Assembly (NCBI RefSeq): GCF_963664735.1
Contig: NZ_OY761553.1
Span: 4,027,501-4,091,500, forward strand
Direction: 5' to 3'
Source of the DNA: an uncultured Cohaesibacter sp.
Lineage (GTDB): Bacteria > Pseudomonadota > Alphaproteobacteria > Rhizobiales > Cohaesibacteraceae
DNA length: 64,000 bases
Positions 1 through 9,398 of this stretch are shown here, piece after piece. Each line of letters begins with the position of its first letter. Position 1 is the first letter of the stretch. The translations under genes were made by a program, and so were the position numbers. The notes under the pieces were generated by a model. That model was not told where the DNA came from. It did not search any database and was given only the letters and a program-made list of their open reading frames with translations.

Positions 1-137
1 TTCGTGACTTTTGAAATTCTAGCAAAATCATCTTTGTAACGCTGATTGCTTTTGATAGCGTTGGTTTGTGGGATTCGCTGTGAGGCCTTTTGCGTTGACC
101 TTCTGGCGCAAAATTCAATGTTTGGTTTTTTATATCG

Positions 138-1940
138 ATGATGTACTCGGAGCTGGGCGATCATATTCCAAGCGACAGGTCTCAGTCTCTTTATGAGCGA
201 AGCGCAAAAAAGTTAACGCAATATGCATGGGCGATTGGTTCTGTTGTCAGCGCATATGGGGCTCCTCTCTCTATTGCAATCTTGACCTCTTTTTCAGTTC
301 TTTTGTTGATTGGCCTTGCGCCGCAATTAATGGTTTTTCTCCTAATTCTTGCAGTTTTGGGCTTTGTTTTGGCCATCGGCTTTTTTGCTATCCAGACGCT
401 AAAGCTGCATTCTGCCAAGCTGCTTTTCAGGTCAGGTGCTTTCAATCGATTGAATGCGGTAAGGAAGATCGCGTCTGCCCAAATTGACTTCCTGCGGACT
501 GTTGGTTTGTTCTTGTTTGCGTTCACATGGGGGGGCGCCTTCCTCTTGTTCTTGGGGTTGGGCTTTACCGCTCCATCCTTTTTGTTAGCAGGTGCATTGA
601 TCGGTGTAGGTGCTGCAAATCTGATAGGGGCGATCTATGCGAAGGCTTCCATCTTTCGATTCATTGCCTGTAAGGAAAATATTGCGGCTCCAACCTCTTG
701 GGCTGAGCTCGTACAATATGTGATTTTGCCAAACCGACGGCTGGCTTTTGCCGTGACACAGAGCCGTTCAGATCTTGCATCGCTTTTGGCGATCCTCGCC
801 TATCAGGATGCCCAAAAAAGCGGAACACCCTTGCGGATTCAGGAGTTTGGTGTGTGGCCAGGCTTGAGCTATGCGCGTGAACTAAAGCTGAGAGTGGTTG
901 CCAATATCCCATTGCTGGCGAGTGGTGCGATTGTTGGCCTTGTTGTCGGTGCTCTCATGATTCTGGTCATTGGACCACGATATTTTGATGATCACTTGCT
1001 ACCAAACTGGCTTTCTTTTGCGCCCCACTTTGTGAGCTCTGAGTTGAATGAATCGGTTCTTCCAATGAGTGGAAAACCTGATCTTTCTGCCAAGGTGGCT
1101 GGTCAAACAGTAGCCCCAGAAAGCAATTCTCAAGGTCAGTTGTCCAACGGTCAAGTGGAAGGATATTCGCTATCCCTTGATAAGAATGCTCAAGGGGCTT
1201 CTGCTCAGTCACAAAGGACTGGTTCGAATTCCTCATCCTCCACCTCCGAGCAAGATACAGACACTGCAAATTCGCAAAGCAACATGTCTCAATCTCAAAA
1301 CCGGTCTGCAAAGACTATGGCTCAAGATCGTAATTCTGCCTCTGAGCCTTCACAATCTGGACAGCAATCTGCCAGTGGTGATGGGGGGGCCGGGCAGGGT
1401 GGATCAAGCCAGAACGGCCCGCAAGCTTTGTCAGAAGTGCGTACAGACTTTCCTCAGAGGAAAAACGCTCTTAATCCAATTGAAATTGAAGGGCTCAACA
1501 GTGATGAGCGCCAGAGCCAGGCAAGCGGCGCCCAACAGACAGGCCAAGAGATTAAGGGCAGGGAACGCAATGGACGGGCGGGAGATCAAGAACACGAGAC
1601 GACAGGAGGGCGACCGCCTTCGAGCGCTGATGTTGAGACCTCAGCTTCTTTTAATGCCGGAAATGGCAAGCATAGCAAGGAGCAAGCAGAGAACAATCCC
1701 TATGAAGATCTGCAAGCCCTTTCAGACGAAGCGATTACCTCGCTTGCTGATACGTCTGCAAAGCTGAGCTTGCACAGGAATGAGGCTCCGGTTGCTGACC
1801 GTGGAGCAAAGGCCTTTCATCTTCAGGAAATTCACGCAAAGTCAGCGAATCGTGACACAAATATCCCTGCGCGGCCTCATGTCCCCCAACAGCAAGTGCC
1901 GCAGTGGATGAAGTCCCTTATCGGGCAGCAATCTAAATGA
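138..1940 (+). CDS. Polytopic membrane protein with Ser/Gln-rich tail, first gene of the MoxR/vWA operon
   Basis: I do not recognise the family. The 600-residue protein has hydrophobic stretches at about 44-60, 62-86, 121-143, 146-170 and 255-280, which suggests about five membrane spans. After residue 320 follows some 170 residues rich in Ser, Gln, Asn and Gly that should be disordered. A more ordinary C-terminal segment (about 500-600) contains a PARPHVPQQQVPQW stretch. The tail may act as a flexible tether for other operon products; this is inference. The start is one of two tandem ATG codons (138 or 141) and no clear ribosome binding site precedes it. It ends 7 bases before the MoxR gene. 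The 137 bases upstream are AT-rich and probably hold the operon promoter, with a TTGACC box at 95-100, but I cannot assign a matching -10. Confidence 0.75.
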   Translation: MMYSELGDHIPSDRSQSLYERSAKKLTQYAWAIGSVVSAYGAPLSIAILTSFSVLLLIGLAPQLMVFLLILAVLGFVLAIGFFAIQTLKLHSAKLLFRSGAFNRLNAVRKIASAQIDFLRTVGLFLFAFTWGGAFLLFLGLGFTAPSFLLAGALIGVGAANLIGAIYAKASIFRFIACKENIAAPTSWAELVQYVILPNRRLAFAVTQSRSDLASLLAILAYQDAQKSGTPLRIQEFGVWPGLSYARELKLRVVANIPLLASGAIVGLVVGALMILVIGPRYFDDHLLPNWLSFAPHFVSSELNESVLPMSGKPDLSAKVAGQTVAPESNSQGQLSNGQVEGYSLSLDKNAQGASAQSQRTGSNSSSSTSEQDTDTANSQSNMSQSQNRSAKTMAQDRNSASEPSQSGQQSASGDGGAGQGGSSQNGPQALSEVRTDFPQRKNALNPIEIEGLNSDERQSQASGAQQTGQEIKGRERNGRAGDQEHETTGGRPPSSADVETSASFNAGNGKHSKEQAENNPYEDLQALSDEAITSLADTSAKLSLHRNEAPVADRGAKAFHLQEIHAKSANRDTNIPARPHVPQQQVPQWMKSLIGQQSK

Positions 1941-1947
1941 GGAAGTC

Positions 1948-3162
1948 ATGAGCCAGATATCCGCCGAACAAGCAGCCCATTTCATGCTGCAAGTTAAAAG
2001 GAGCGTGCAACGTGACATCATCGGACAAGAAGACGTTATTGATGGTTTGATCGCGGCTCTTTTTACCGGTGGCCATGTTCTGCTTGAAAGCAATCCCGGT
2101 CTTGGCAAGACCTCTTTGGCAGTTTCCTTTGCCAAAAGCCTCAAGATGAATGACGGAGCTGGCTATGGCCGCATTCAGTTTACGCCCGATCTGCTGCCCT
2201 CGGATATAACCGGCACTTTCATGCCCAATATGACCGGTGGCGGTGATGCCTTCGTTTTTCAGCCCGGTCCGATCTTTCGCCAGATTCTGCTTGCCGATGA
2301 AATCAACCGGGCAACGCCAAAAACGCAGGCGGCGATGCTGGAAGCAATGGCGGAAAAGAAGGTTACTGTGCTTGGCGAGACCAGATCATTGGTGGAAACA
2401 AGAATAGTAACCCAGAATTTGCAACAGGCCAGCTTTGACACGCCATTCATGGTAATCGGTACGCAAAACCCTATCGATCAGGAAGGCACCTATGAGTTGC
2501 CTGAAGCCCAGCTTGACCGTTTCCAGCTCAAGCTGCTGATGAAGCCTTCTGATAGTCAAACGCTTGTGGAGGTTGTCGAGCGGGTGTCGAGTGGGGATCG
2601 CTTGGGTGGCGAGCCTTTTCAGCCACTTGATATTGATGGCTATTCTGCTGAGCAATGTGGCTGGATGATTGACCAGACCAAAGCCCTGCTTATGGAAACC
2701 GAAATGCCAAGAAAAATGGTCGAGCATGCGGTTAATCTGGTTCAGGCCACCCATGGCTCCAACAAAGCACATGATCTCATTGATATTGACGAGCGGATGG
2801 CGGGGCGCATTGTCCAGTTTGTCGAACGATATTGCGAATGGCCTCTGGGACCGCGTGCAGCGATTGCACTTATTCAGGCCAGTAAGGCAAAGGCCTTTTT
2901 GCTTTCTTCCCAGAATGGCAGCTTTCAGGTTCAGGCCATGGCTGCAAAAGCATTGCTGGAGATGGCTTGCGGGGTTTTGCGCCATCGCTTGAAGCTGAAA
3001 TATAGTTGGTATCGCTTGGCGATGGAGGATTTCCCGTCGCTTCAAAAAATGAGTGATTTGGAACAGGTGCGCGATGCTTTGCTTCTCAATTTGTTGGCGA
3101 TGTCTGCGCCTCAGGTCGCCGGATATGGTGAATTCTTCAGTCCTTATATGCTGGTAAAATGA
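1948..3162 (+). CDS. MoxR-family AAA+ ATPase (first of two)
   Basis: This is an ATPase of the MoxR branch of AAA+ proteins, which remodel or activate partner proteins, usually together with vWA-domain proteins. Visible motifs are the Walker A NPGLGKT (K54), Walker B LLADEINRA (D117, E118), and a sensor-1 region TQNPIDQEGTYELPEAQLDRF-like, the MoxR hallmark; the C-terminal helical lid follows. At 404 residues it is longer than the usual 310-340, with an extra stretch between the helix after Walker B and sensor 1 (around residues 150-168). The start has GAGGAAG upstream. Its stop overlaps the DUF58 gene by 4 bases, the classic MoxR-DUF58-vWA arrangement, so these products very likely work together at the membrane. 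Confidence 0.93.
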   Translation: MSQISAEQAAHFMLQVKRSVQRDIIGQEDVIDGLIAALFTGGHVLLESNPGLGKTSLAVSFAKSLKMNDGAGYGRIQFTPDLLPSDITGTFMPNMTGGGDAFVFQPGPIFRQILLADEINRATPKTQAAMLEAMAEKKVTVLGETRSLVETRIVTQNLQQASFDTPFMVIGTQNPIDQEGTYELPEAQLDRFQLKLLMKPSDSQTLVEVVERVSSGDRLGGEPFQPLDIDGYSAEQCGWMIDQTKALLMETEMPRKMVEHAVNLVQATHGSNKAHDLIDIDERMAGRIVQFVERYCEWPLGPRAAIALIQASKAKAFLLSSQNGSFQVQAMAAKALLEMACGVLRHRLKLKYSWYRLAMEDFPSLQKMSDLEQVRDALLLNLLAMSAPQVAGYGEFFSPYMLVK

Positions 3163-4130
3163 TCCCGTTGCGCTCCAGTCCTCTTGATGCTGCTACCCTT
3201 GAAGATATTCGGCTCAAGGCTCGCAAAGCTTTTATTTCGTCGGGATCGGGAGCGATCCTGCGGCGGAAACTTGGACAATCATTGGAATATCGGGAACATC
3301 GGGCTTATGCCTTTGGTGACGATGTGCGCCATATCGACTGGCGAGCTTCTCAGCGACATGGTGGGCCGCGGGATTTTCTTGTGCGATCATTCGAGGCGGA
3401 AGAGCAGTTCAAATTGCTGTTGGTCATTGATGCCAGCGCTACAATGAAAGCCGGAATGGGTGACCCTTCAAGGGTGAGTAAGTTGGAATTTGCGCTCTGG
3501 ATAGCTCAAGGGCTATCCCACATTGCGATCAATGAAAAACTTGCCGTTGCTTTTGCTTCTCTTGGTGGGGAACGAGCAAATGAACCGATTGGCTTTTTCC
3601 AAGGGCGACGCATTGAAGAATATTATGAACGGTTCTCCGAAGCGGTGTGGGCCTCGCCGACGATGGCCGCAGGCGATGAGGTTTCGATCAGTGATGCTCT
3701 GACCCGATTGCCCCAATCCTCCGTGACCATTTTCATATCTGATTTCTACCGCAGCCACGCGGCAAAGCGTGATTTGGAAGAAGCCGTCATTCTAGCATCC
3801 CGGGGATATCGGCAGACCGTGGTCTGTGAGCTCAACAGCTGGCCCGAGGAGCGAGCGATTCTGAAAGAGAATATCGTCTCTCTAGGTGGTGTGGGGCGTG
3901 CTTTGGCACGTGTCGGCGCTTTTCGTGCCAGCAATTCCGAATTGATTGCTGCCGATCTTGCAATTGAAGAGCAGAGAAAAAGCTATGCCGAAACCATGCG
4001 GCAAGGCGGCGTTGTGCATTTCCCGTGGGATTTGCCGGAATCGACAAGACAGGAAGCGGTGGCCGAGCATTTTCGATCACGCTTTCATGAGTTCGTGCTC
4101 AGAAGCGAGCTGTTCGGGAGAATCCGATGA
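3159..4130 (+). CDS. DUF58 domain protein
   Basis: This is a DUF58 protein, the standard partner encoded next to MoxR ATPases. The family signature is visible around residues 30-100: YREHRAYAFGDDVRHIDWRA, then FLVRSFEAEEQF and the vWA-like strand LLLVIDASATM. The DASAT sequence resembles a MIDAS DxSxS motif, since the C-terminal half of DUF58 proteins is a vWA-like fold. No transmembrane segment is seen, unlike many DUF58 proteins that carry two N-terminal spans, so this one is probably cytoplasmic. The gene overlaps MoxR upstream and the BatA-like gene downstream by 4 bases each (ATGA type), indicating translational coupling. The molecular role of DUF58 proteins is not established. Confidence 0.9.
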   Translation: MIPLRSSPLDAATLEDIRLKARKAFISSGSGAILRRKLGQSLEYREHRAYAFGDDVRHIDWRASQRHGGPRDFLVRSFEAEEQFKLLLVIDASATMKAGMGDPSRVSKLEFALWIAQGLSHIAINEKLAVAFASLGGERANEPIGFFQGRRIEEYYERFSEAVWASPTMAAGDEVSISDALTRLPQSSVTIFISDFYRSHAAKRDLEEAVILASRGYRQTVVCELNSWPEERAILKENIVSLGGVGRALARVGAFRASNSELIAADLAIEEQRKSYAETMRQGGVVHFPWDLPESTRQEAVAEHFRSRFHEFVLRSELFGRIR

Positions 4131-5782
4131 CACCGCTCAGCTTCATAGCGATTGCTTCAGTTGGCGTGACTGTTCTCGCTCTGATCATCAAATATATGCG
4201 CCAGTCCAAGGTTCGTCAGGTGGAACTGTCGGCACTTGCGTTTTTGCCCGGTCTTTCAAAGGCGAGTGAAGCGCGTGTTCGTTGGAATATCGCAAGGCCC
4301 TTGTCGAGCCCGCTCTTTTGGCTCCGCCTATTGTTTCTGCTTCTGCTTCTTTTGGCCTTGCTTATGGATGGTCTGACCTTTGCAAAGCACTCCAGAGCAT
4401 CACTTGGGGTACTTATTGCGGTGGATCGATCCGCAAGCATGGGGATAGGTTCTCCAAACCGGTTACAGTTGGCCGAACAGAAGGCGTCGGACATCTCTGC
4501 CTATGTAAAAGAACGGGGCGGATGTTCAAGGCAGATTTTCCTGCCCGATGAGATTTCCTCCAATGGTAACAGAGGTGAGGCAAGTGAAAACGGCTTGTCG
4601 CTCTCTGCCATGCAAAGCGCCATTGCTTCGGTTTTGCGTGGAGATGATCGCTGTGAATGGACCCATTTGGTTGTTCTGTCAGACCTTTCCAAGCCGCCAT
4701 TCTTCTCTTTGGACCCTGATGCGTTCGGCCAAAAGGCCGTTGCTCCTCATTTGCTTTGGTTTCAAATCGGCGAACCAGAAGCGAACTCGGCGTTGGTTGA
4801 TGTCAATTTCGACGCTGCCGATTTTGCTGGTAGCGAGGCTCGGTTGACACTGAGCGTTGCCAGCTATGGAGATGTCAAAGGAGCTGGGTCATTGCATCTA
4901 CTGGGGCCTGATGGTGAGTATATCGAGCCCACGGATTCTGCAGACCTTCTTGGGCAAGGCGACAAACAGTTTTCTTTTGCTGTCTCCAAACCGGGTCTCT
5001 ACCATGCCACACTAACCGAGGCGAAAGGGCTCGCCATTGATAACCGGCTGGACGTTGAGCTGGGCGCGATTTCGGTGCTGCCGGTTTATCTTGAACCGAC
5101 ACTTGAAAGCTCGTCTTTGGGACGGCTGCTCGGGCGTATCGCACCGATCAAACGTGATATCTCCGAGGATGATCTCGTCGTTGTGGCTGGCTATGGCAAA
5201 GGGGCTTCGGTTGCTCGTCGGGGTATCTATTTCTATGATGATGAAGCTGGTGACGCTTCCCGTCTTGGCTATTTTGATAGCGCCAGTCCCTTGCTGGAGG
5301 CGGTTGATCTTGATCTGGTTGATAAACGCCGGCTTCACGGTCTGGCTTCTGTGCCAGAAGGGTTCCGTGCCGTGGCCAAGGGAAGTGATGGCCGCATCTG
5401 GATTGCCACAAGAAGCGGAAAAGACCCTGCTGTGCTGATGCCTTACCCTGTCGGAGGTGCTAACGCCGATCTTTCTGGGAATAGGCAGCTTACATGGCTT
5501 GTGACGCTAATGAATGCCTATCGTTTTGTTACGAGTGATCGGAAGCATCTTTTAAAGGTCGACTATGTAAGTGACACGGGAGAGCCTCTGCGCGATGTTA
5601 CCTTTGAAAGTGATACGGCCAAAGCTGTCGGGAAGAAGCCTGCGCTGACGGATATTCAGCCAGTTGCCCGCCCGGTTGCGCAAGACGCGCCGATCTGGCC
5701 TTGGCTCCTGTTGATGGCAATCGTTGTGCTGTTGATCGAGCGGGCAGTTGTGCTGCGGTCTGAAATGGGGAGGGCGCAGTGA
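4127..5782 (+). CDS. BatA-like membrane protein with vWA domain
   Basis: The protein has two N-terminal membrane segments (about 3-21 and 62-84), with the typical BatA spacing and a short linker, followed by a vWA-type domain whose MIDAS motif reads DRSAS (D100, S102, S104). A long middle region rich in beta strands follows, and a last membrane span lies near 518-538. Proteins of this layout (aerotolerance BatA and relatives) are membrane vWA partners of MoxR ATPases and bind a divalent metal and protein ligands through the MIDAS site. The 551 residues exceed the 330 of classic BatA; the extra length is the middle and C-terminal part. It overlaps the DUF58 gene and the next gene by 4 bases each. 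Confidence 0.85.
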   Translation: MTPLSFIAIASVGVTVLALIIKYMRQSKVRQVELSALAFLPGLSKASEARVRWNIARPLSSPLFWLRLLFLLLLLLALLMDGLTFAKHSRASLGVLIAVDRSASMGIGSPNRLQLAEQKASDISAYVKERGGCSRQIFLPDEISSNGNRGEASENGLSLSAMQSAIASVLRGDDRCEWTHLVVLSDLSKPPFFSLDPDAFGQKAVAPHLLWFQIGEPEANSALVDVNFDAADFAGSEARLTLSVASYGDVKGAGSLHLLGPDGEYIEPTDSADLLGQGDKQFSFAVSKPGLYHATLTEAKGLAIDNRLDVELGAISVLPVYLEPTLESSSLGRLLGRIAPIKRDISEDDLVVVAGYGKGASVARRGIYFYDDEAGDASRLGYFDSASPLLEAVDLDLVDKRRLHGLASVPEGFRAVAKGSDGRIWIATRSGKDPAVLMPYPVGGANADLSGNRQLTWLVTLMNAYRFVTSDRKHLLKVDYVSDTGEPLRDVTFESDTAKAVGKKPALTDIQPVARPVAQDAPIWPWLLLMAIVVLLIERAVVLRSEMGRAQ

Positions 5783-8403
5783 CAGCTTGCGAGTTGGCAT
5801 TCTCTAATGTTTCCTATTCTGGCTGGATCGCATCCTGTCAGGAAACCGGCTTGCTTGCCACACTGGCGAGTTGGGGTTTTGTGCTGGTTTGTGTGGTGGC
5901 CTTGCTCGCGCTGTTTATTGTTCTGGCAAAACCGTCGCGCTCGGCATCTTGGCGCATTTCCCCCTGGGTGTCCGCATTCTCTTTGGTGATTGCGGCGGCT
6001 CTGTTGGCCATTGCAGCAGGCCGTCCGGTCCTGTTGCATGATCCAGCCAAGGGTCAGCATCATTTCATATTTGTCATCGATCAGTCAGAAAGTGCCCACA
6101 GGCTTGAGGGCGAGCGAAAGGCGCGTTTGCAAGCTTTGGTGCGAGACGTAACTGCTCTTGCCCAAAAGGAAAAGGACGATACGGTTGTTTCCGTCGTCGA
6201 TTTTGCAGCTGGTGTTGATGTCAAGCTTAACAGAGGCAGCCTTCAGGATGGGATGGTTCTTTTGCTGCAGGATCAGGCGTCAAAGACACTGGCCGCCGAA
6301 GGCAGCGATATTGTTTCTGCTCTTAAGGACGCCTCAGCTTTGGCTGATGAAGAAAATGATGAGGATGTGATTTTTCTTTTAAGTGACGGCAATGCGACAA
6401 CGGCAAATCTTGTTGATCTGATCCCGCGGCTTCGCGGGCGTCTCCGGCCTGTTCATGCAATCTCGCTGAGCGCAGGAGCTGCAGCGGAAGGCATCGTTTC
6501 CTCCTATTTGCCAGCCTCTGTTGAGGCGGGGAGCGCCCCATCCTTGCGATTTGTCTTTGATCCGGGCAAGGCGGCAGGCGAAAAAGACTGGGCTATCGAG
6601 CTGAAACGTCAGGGAAAAGCCATTGCGCTCGATACTCAGCTTTTGCAAACCAATGGCGCTGTCGAGGGCTTGCGCCTGCCTGTCCGGTTTGATGGTCGCG
6701 GGGTGCAATATGCATCTGTAGGGCTCAGTCAGGGGAACAAGAGTTTCAGGGAACGCAGTTTTACGCTGGTCAATTCTCCTGTGCGTGTTCTTGGCTTGGG
6801 GGATACTGATTTCCTGTCGGTTTTGCCAAAAGACCATTTCTGGGTTGACCGCCGTCAGGATGCTGATCTTGACGGTCTTGATAATTATGATGTTCTGGTT
6901 TTGTCAGGCCTCAAGGCTTCGCGTTTGGGCGCAAAAGCGTTGCATGCGATATATGAAGCGGTGGCGTCGCGCGGGCTGGGTTTGTTTCTGGTCAATGGTC
7001 CGCTGCAAGGCAGTCGGCAGGCTCAAACCGTTGTGCAAAGCTATGGCAAGACGAAGATAGACCCCTTGCTGCCGGTTTCTCCTGACCCCAAATTCATGCT
7101 GGAGGATCCTCCTCCCAGAGATACGATCATTCTGGTTGATACGTCCGGTTCCATGTCTGGCGGCGGCCTTGATGCTGCACGCGGTGCTGTGGCCGACATC
7201 TTGGATTACACACGCCCACAGGACAGTTTGCAAATCATTACTTTTGGCGGACTGACCAGCGGTCGCCAAAAAGGGGACGCTCAGGGCAAAGGGGTGATTC
7301 GTGACTTTGCCAGCCGATTTCCTATTGGTGATAGTTCCAATGTTTCTCGCGCTTTTGAGGCAGCTTTGGCCACCGCAGGCAATTATACATCGGTTTTTCT
7401 CATTACCGACGGCATGGTAGACCCTTACGACTATGCGAAAGCGGGATTGTCATTTTATTATCTTCAATATGGCAGTGGCTCTGCGTCACTGAATGAGGAG
7501 ATAGCCAAAGCGGCGCGGCAATCTCAAATCTTGCAGACTGGTCAAGGGCTTTCCTTCAAACCGGCGTCTTTCGATCCGAAGGAAAAGGCAGAATATTATT
7601 CTCCCGATCGTGTGCTTCCCAGAGTTGTCTCGCCGATTGAAAATATTTCGGGCGGTATAGCGACTGATGGTGTTGCATTCAGCTACGCCCGGGCTGATGC
7701 AACCAGAGCGCTCGTCAGCGATGGTGTGGAGGGGGAGCCGGTGCTCGCATTTCGGACAATGCATCAACTTCAAGCCGGTAGTACCGGAGCTTTCCTTTCC
7801 GGACTAACAGGCGCCTGGACTGATAGTGAAGCTGGAAAGCGCGCTATTACCGCCAGCCTCATGCATTTGGTCAAGTGGTCTCAGCGCTCCCGTTATGCTT
7901 TCCGGATCAAGGATCTTGGGGAGGCGCTTTCCATGCGGGTGTCCGTGCAGAGTGCAGATGGCGAGGCGAAGCTTCCGCAAACGCTCTCTGTTACGCTTGT
8001 TGTTGGTGATCACAAGATGGGTATTCCGATGGTGCCTGTGGCTGAAGGGAAAGGCGTGTTCGAGGGTGAGGTGCCATTGTTGGCGCCAGAGATGAAAAAG
8101 GGGCTGCTTTATATAGAGGAGGGGGGCGCGTTTGCTCTTCATCAGCCTCAAGTCATTCCGATAGAATTGCCACCTGCGCTGCCTGCTCAAGCTGACGGAC
8201 GGGAAGCGTCAACATATGGCGTCAACCTTGCCGGGCTGCGTGCTTTGGTTGATGCCAGTGGTGGCTCTCTGGATCGGTTGCCTGATGCGCGAAACATGAT
8301 CAGCGCCATGACTGTGCCTCCTCGTCCGGTCCATGTTACTTTGCTCATCTTGGCTTGTGTGTTTTTCGGTCTCTCCTTTGTTGTGAAAGGGGCCCGATTA
8401 TGA
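5779..8403 (+). CDS. Large membrane protein with two vWA domains around a GATase1-like segment
   Basis: The 874-residue protein starts with two membrane spans (about 25-50 and 64-86). A first vWA-type region begins with VIDQSES (D101, S103, S105). Around residues 335-430 a stretch beginning VRVLGLGD resembles the glutamine-amidotransferase-like fold that often lies between such domains; no catalytic Cys-His-Glu set is evident, so it is probably structural. A second, canonical vWA domain starts at ILVDTSGSM (D454, S456, S458). A C-terminal span lies at about 852-872. The start is a GTG that overlaps the upstream TGA (GTGA), so translation is likely coupled. This layout is known from MoxR/DUF58 loci; here one protein offers two MIDAS sites. 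Confidence 0.85.
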   Translation: MTACELAFSNVSYSGWIASCQETGLLATLASWGFVLVCVVALLALFIVLAKPSRSASWRISPWVSAFSLVIAAALLAIAAGRPVLLHDPAKGQHHFIFVIDQSESAHRLEGERKARLQALVRDVTALAQKEKDDTVVSVVDFAAGVDVKLNRGSLQDGMVLLLQDQASKTLAAEGSDIVSALKDASALADEENDEDVIFLLSDGNATTANLVDLIPRLRGRLRPVHAISLSAGAAAEGIVSSYLPASVEAGSAPSLRFVFDPGKAAGEKDWAIELKRQGKAIALDTQLLQTNGAVEGLRLPVRFDGRGVQYASVGLSQGNKSFRERSFTLVNSPVRVLGLGDTDFLSVLPKDHFWVDRRQDADLDGLDNYDVLVLSGLKASRLGAKALHAIYEAVASRGLGLFLVNGPLQGSRQAQTVVQSYGKTKIDPLLPVSPDPKFMLEDPPPRDTIILVDTSGSMSGGGLDAARGAVADILDYTRPQDSLQIITFGGLTSGRQKGDAQGKGVIRDFASRFPIGDSSNVSRAFEAALATAGNYTSVFLITDGMVDPYDYAKAGLSFYYLQYGSGSASLNEEIAKAARQSQILQTGQGLSFKPASFDPKEKAEYYSPDRVLPRVVSPIENISGGIATDGVAFSYARADATRALVSDGVEGEPVLAFRTMHQLQAGSTGAFLSGLTGAWTDSEAGKRAITASLMHLVKWSQRSRYAFRIKDLGEALSMRVSVQSADGEAKLPQTLSVTLVVGDHKMGIPMVPVAEGKGVFEGEVPLLAPEMKKGLLYIEEGGAFALHQPQVIPIELPPALPAQADGREASTYGVNLAGLRALVDASGGSLDRLPDARNMISAMTVPPRPVHVTLLILACVFFGLSFVVKGARL

Positions 8404-9356
8404 CCAGCGATCTTTTGGCTCAGGAACAGCCTATCGGGCAATTGCGCAACTTTGATCCGATTAATGCAGCCGCTTACAACTCGGACAGAATTGCTTCGAT
8501 TTTGCGGACTTTGGCCTATCAGGCCGTGTCTTGTGTTTTTGCCGATGGCCCGCGTCCACTTCTGTCTCGCAGTGATGCCAAAGCGCTCCAGCCCCTGTTT
8601 GGAGGGGATGACTGGTACGAGAAGCGGTCACAAAGCTATCTGGGTTTTCTTGATTCCGTTCTGTTTTTTACGGGAGAACGCTCGGATTTCCGAGAAAATG
8701 CCATGGTTCAGGCCGTTGGGGCCACGGTTCAAAAACGTGTTTTGCGCAGGTGGTCGGCGCGCAGGAAAGCCAAAGGAAGTGGTTTGGTCGGTGCCAAGAC
8801 CTTGATACCCACCGCGCTAGGAGCGGCTTGGTCCGATCCTCACCTGCAAATGCACATTAGCGGCACCATCCGTTCCAATTGGCGCAAGAGAACGCTTTTC
8901 CATCCAGAAGCCGTTGATTGGCCAGATCGTTTCTCAAATGATCTGATTCTGATTATTATGAATTTGGCTCTCTGCCACGATCAGGAAAGGCCAAAGCGAT
9001 CTTATTTGCGCTTTATTGAGGCTTTAAGGGCTTTCCGTCGGCGGCCGATTCATAATATGCAAAAGCTGTTGTTGCGATGCCTTGACCCTGCCTTTGAGCA
9101 AGTTGGAGCGCATGTGAGTGTCGAGCATCTCATTGCTGCAGATGCCATCTCTCAGGTGCAAAGCTGCAAGGGGCTTGAGGCTGTTGAGGCATTTTGCCTC
9201 TCGTCTTCGGTTATCAGACGCTGTGGTTTCAGCCCTGTGCGGGAGCTGGATGCTGGCTTACTGTCCGAGCTAGAGCAAGAGCCGATCTGGCAAGATGATG
9301 ATGATGAAAGCGCCATTTGCGCATTGGGAAAGCGCCTCGCCGGGCGGTTGTTGTGA
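8400..9356 (+). CDS. Hypothetical protein in MoxR/vWA operon
   Basis: I do not recognise the family. The start at ATG 8400 overlaps the preceding stop (ATGA); an upstream in-frame start would run into the previous gene and is unlikely. The 318-residue product has no signal peptide or strong membrane span. It is mainly helical in character, with a basic patch around residues 110-130 (VQKRVLRRWSARRKAKG) and an acidic run near the C-terminus (WQDDDDES). It closes the first block of the operon, 42 bases before the second MoxR gene. Its position suggests a cytoplasmic accessory subunit of the MoxR/vWA assembly; this is inference from context only. Confidence 0.7.
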   Translation: MTSDLLAQEQPIGQLRNFDPINAAAYNSDRIASILRTLAYQAVSCVFADGPRPLLSRSDAKALQPLFGGDDWYEKRSQSYLGFLDSVLFFTGERSDFRENAMVQAVGATVQKRVLRRWSARRKAKGSGLVGAKTLIPTALGAAWSDPHLQMHISGTIRSNWRKRTLFHPEAVDWPDRFSNDLILIIMNLALCHDQERPKRSYLRFIEALRAFRRRPIHNMQKLLLRCLDPAFEQVGAHVSVEHLIAADAISQVQSCKGLEAVEAFCLSSSVIRRCGFSPVRELDAGLLSELEQEPIWQDDDDESAICALGKRLAGRLL

Positions 9357-9398
9357 TAGTCCCTTTATCGGGCTGTTGCAGATTAAAGGAGTTGATGG

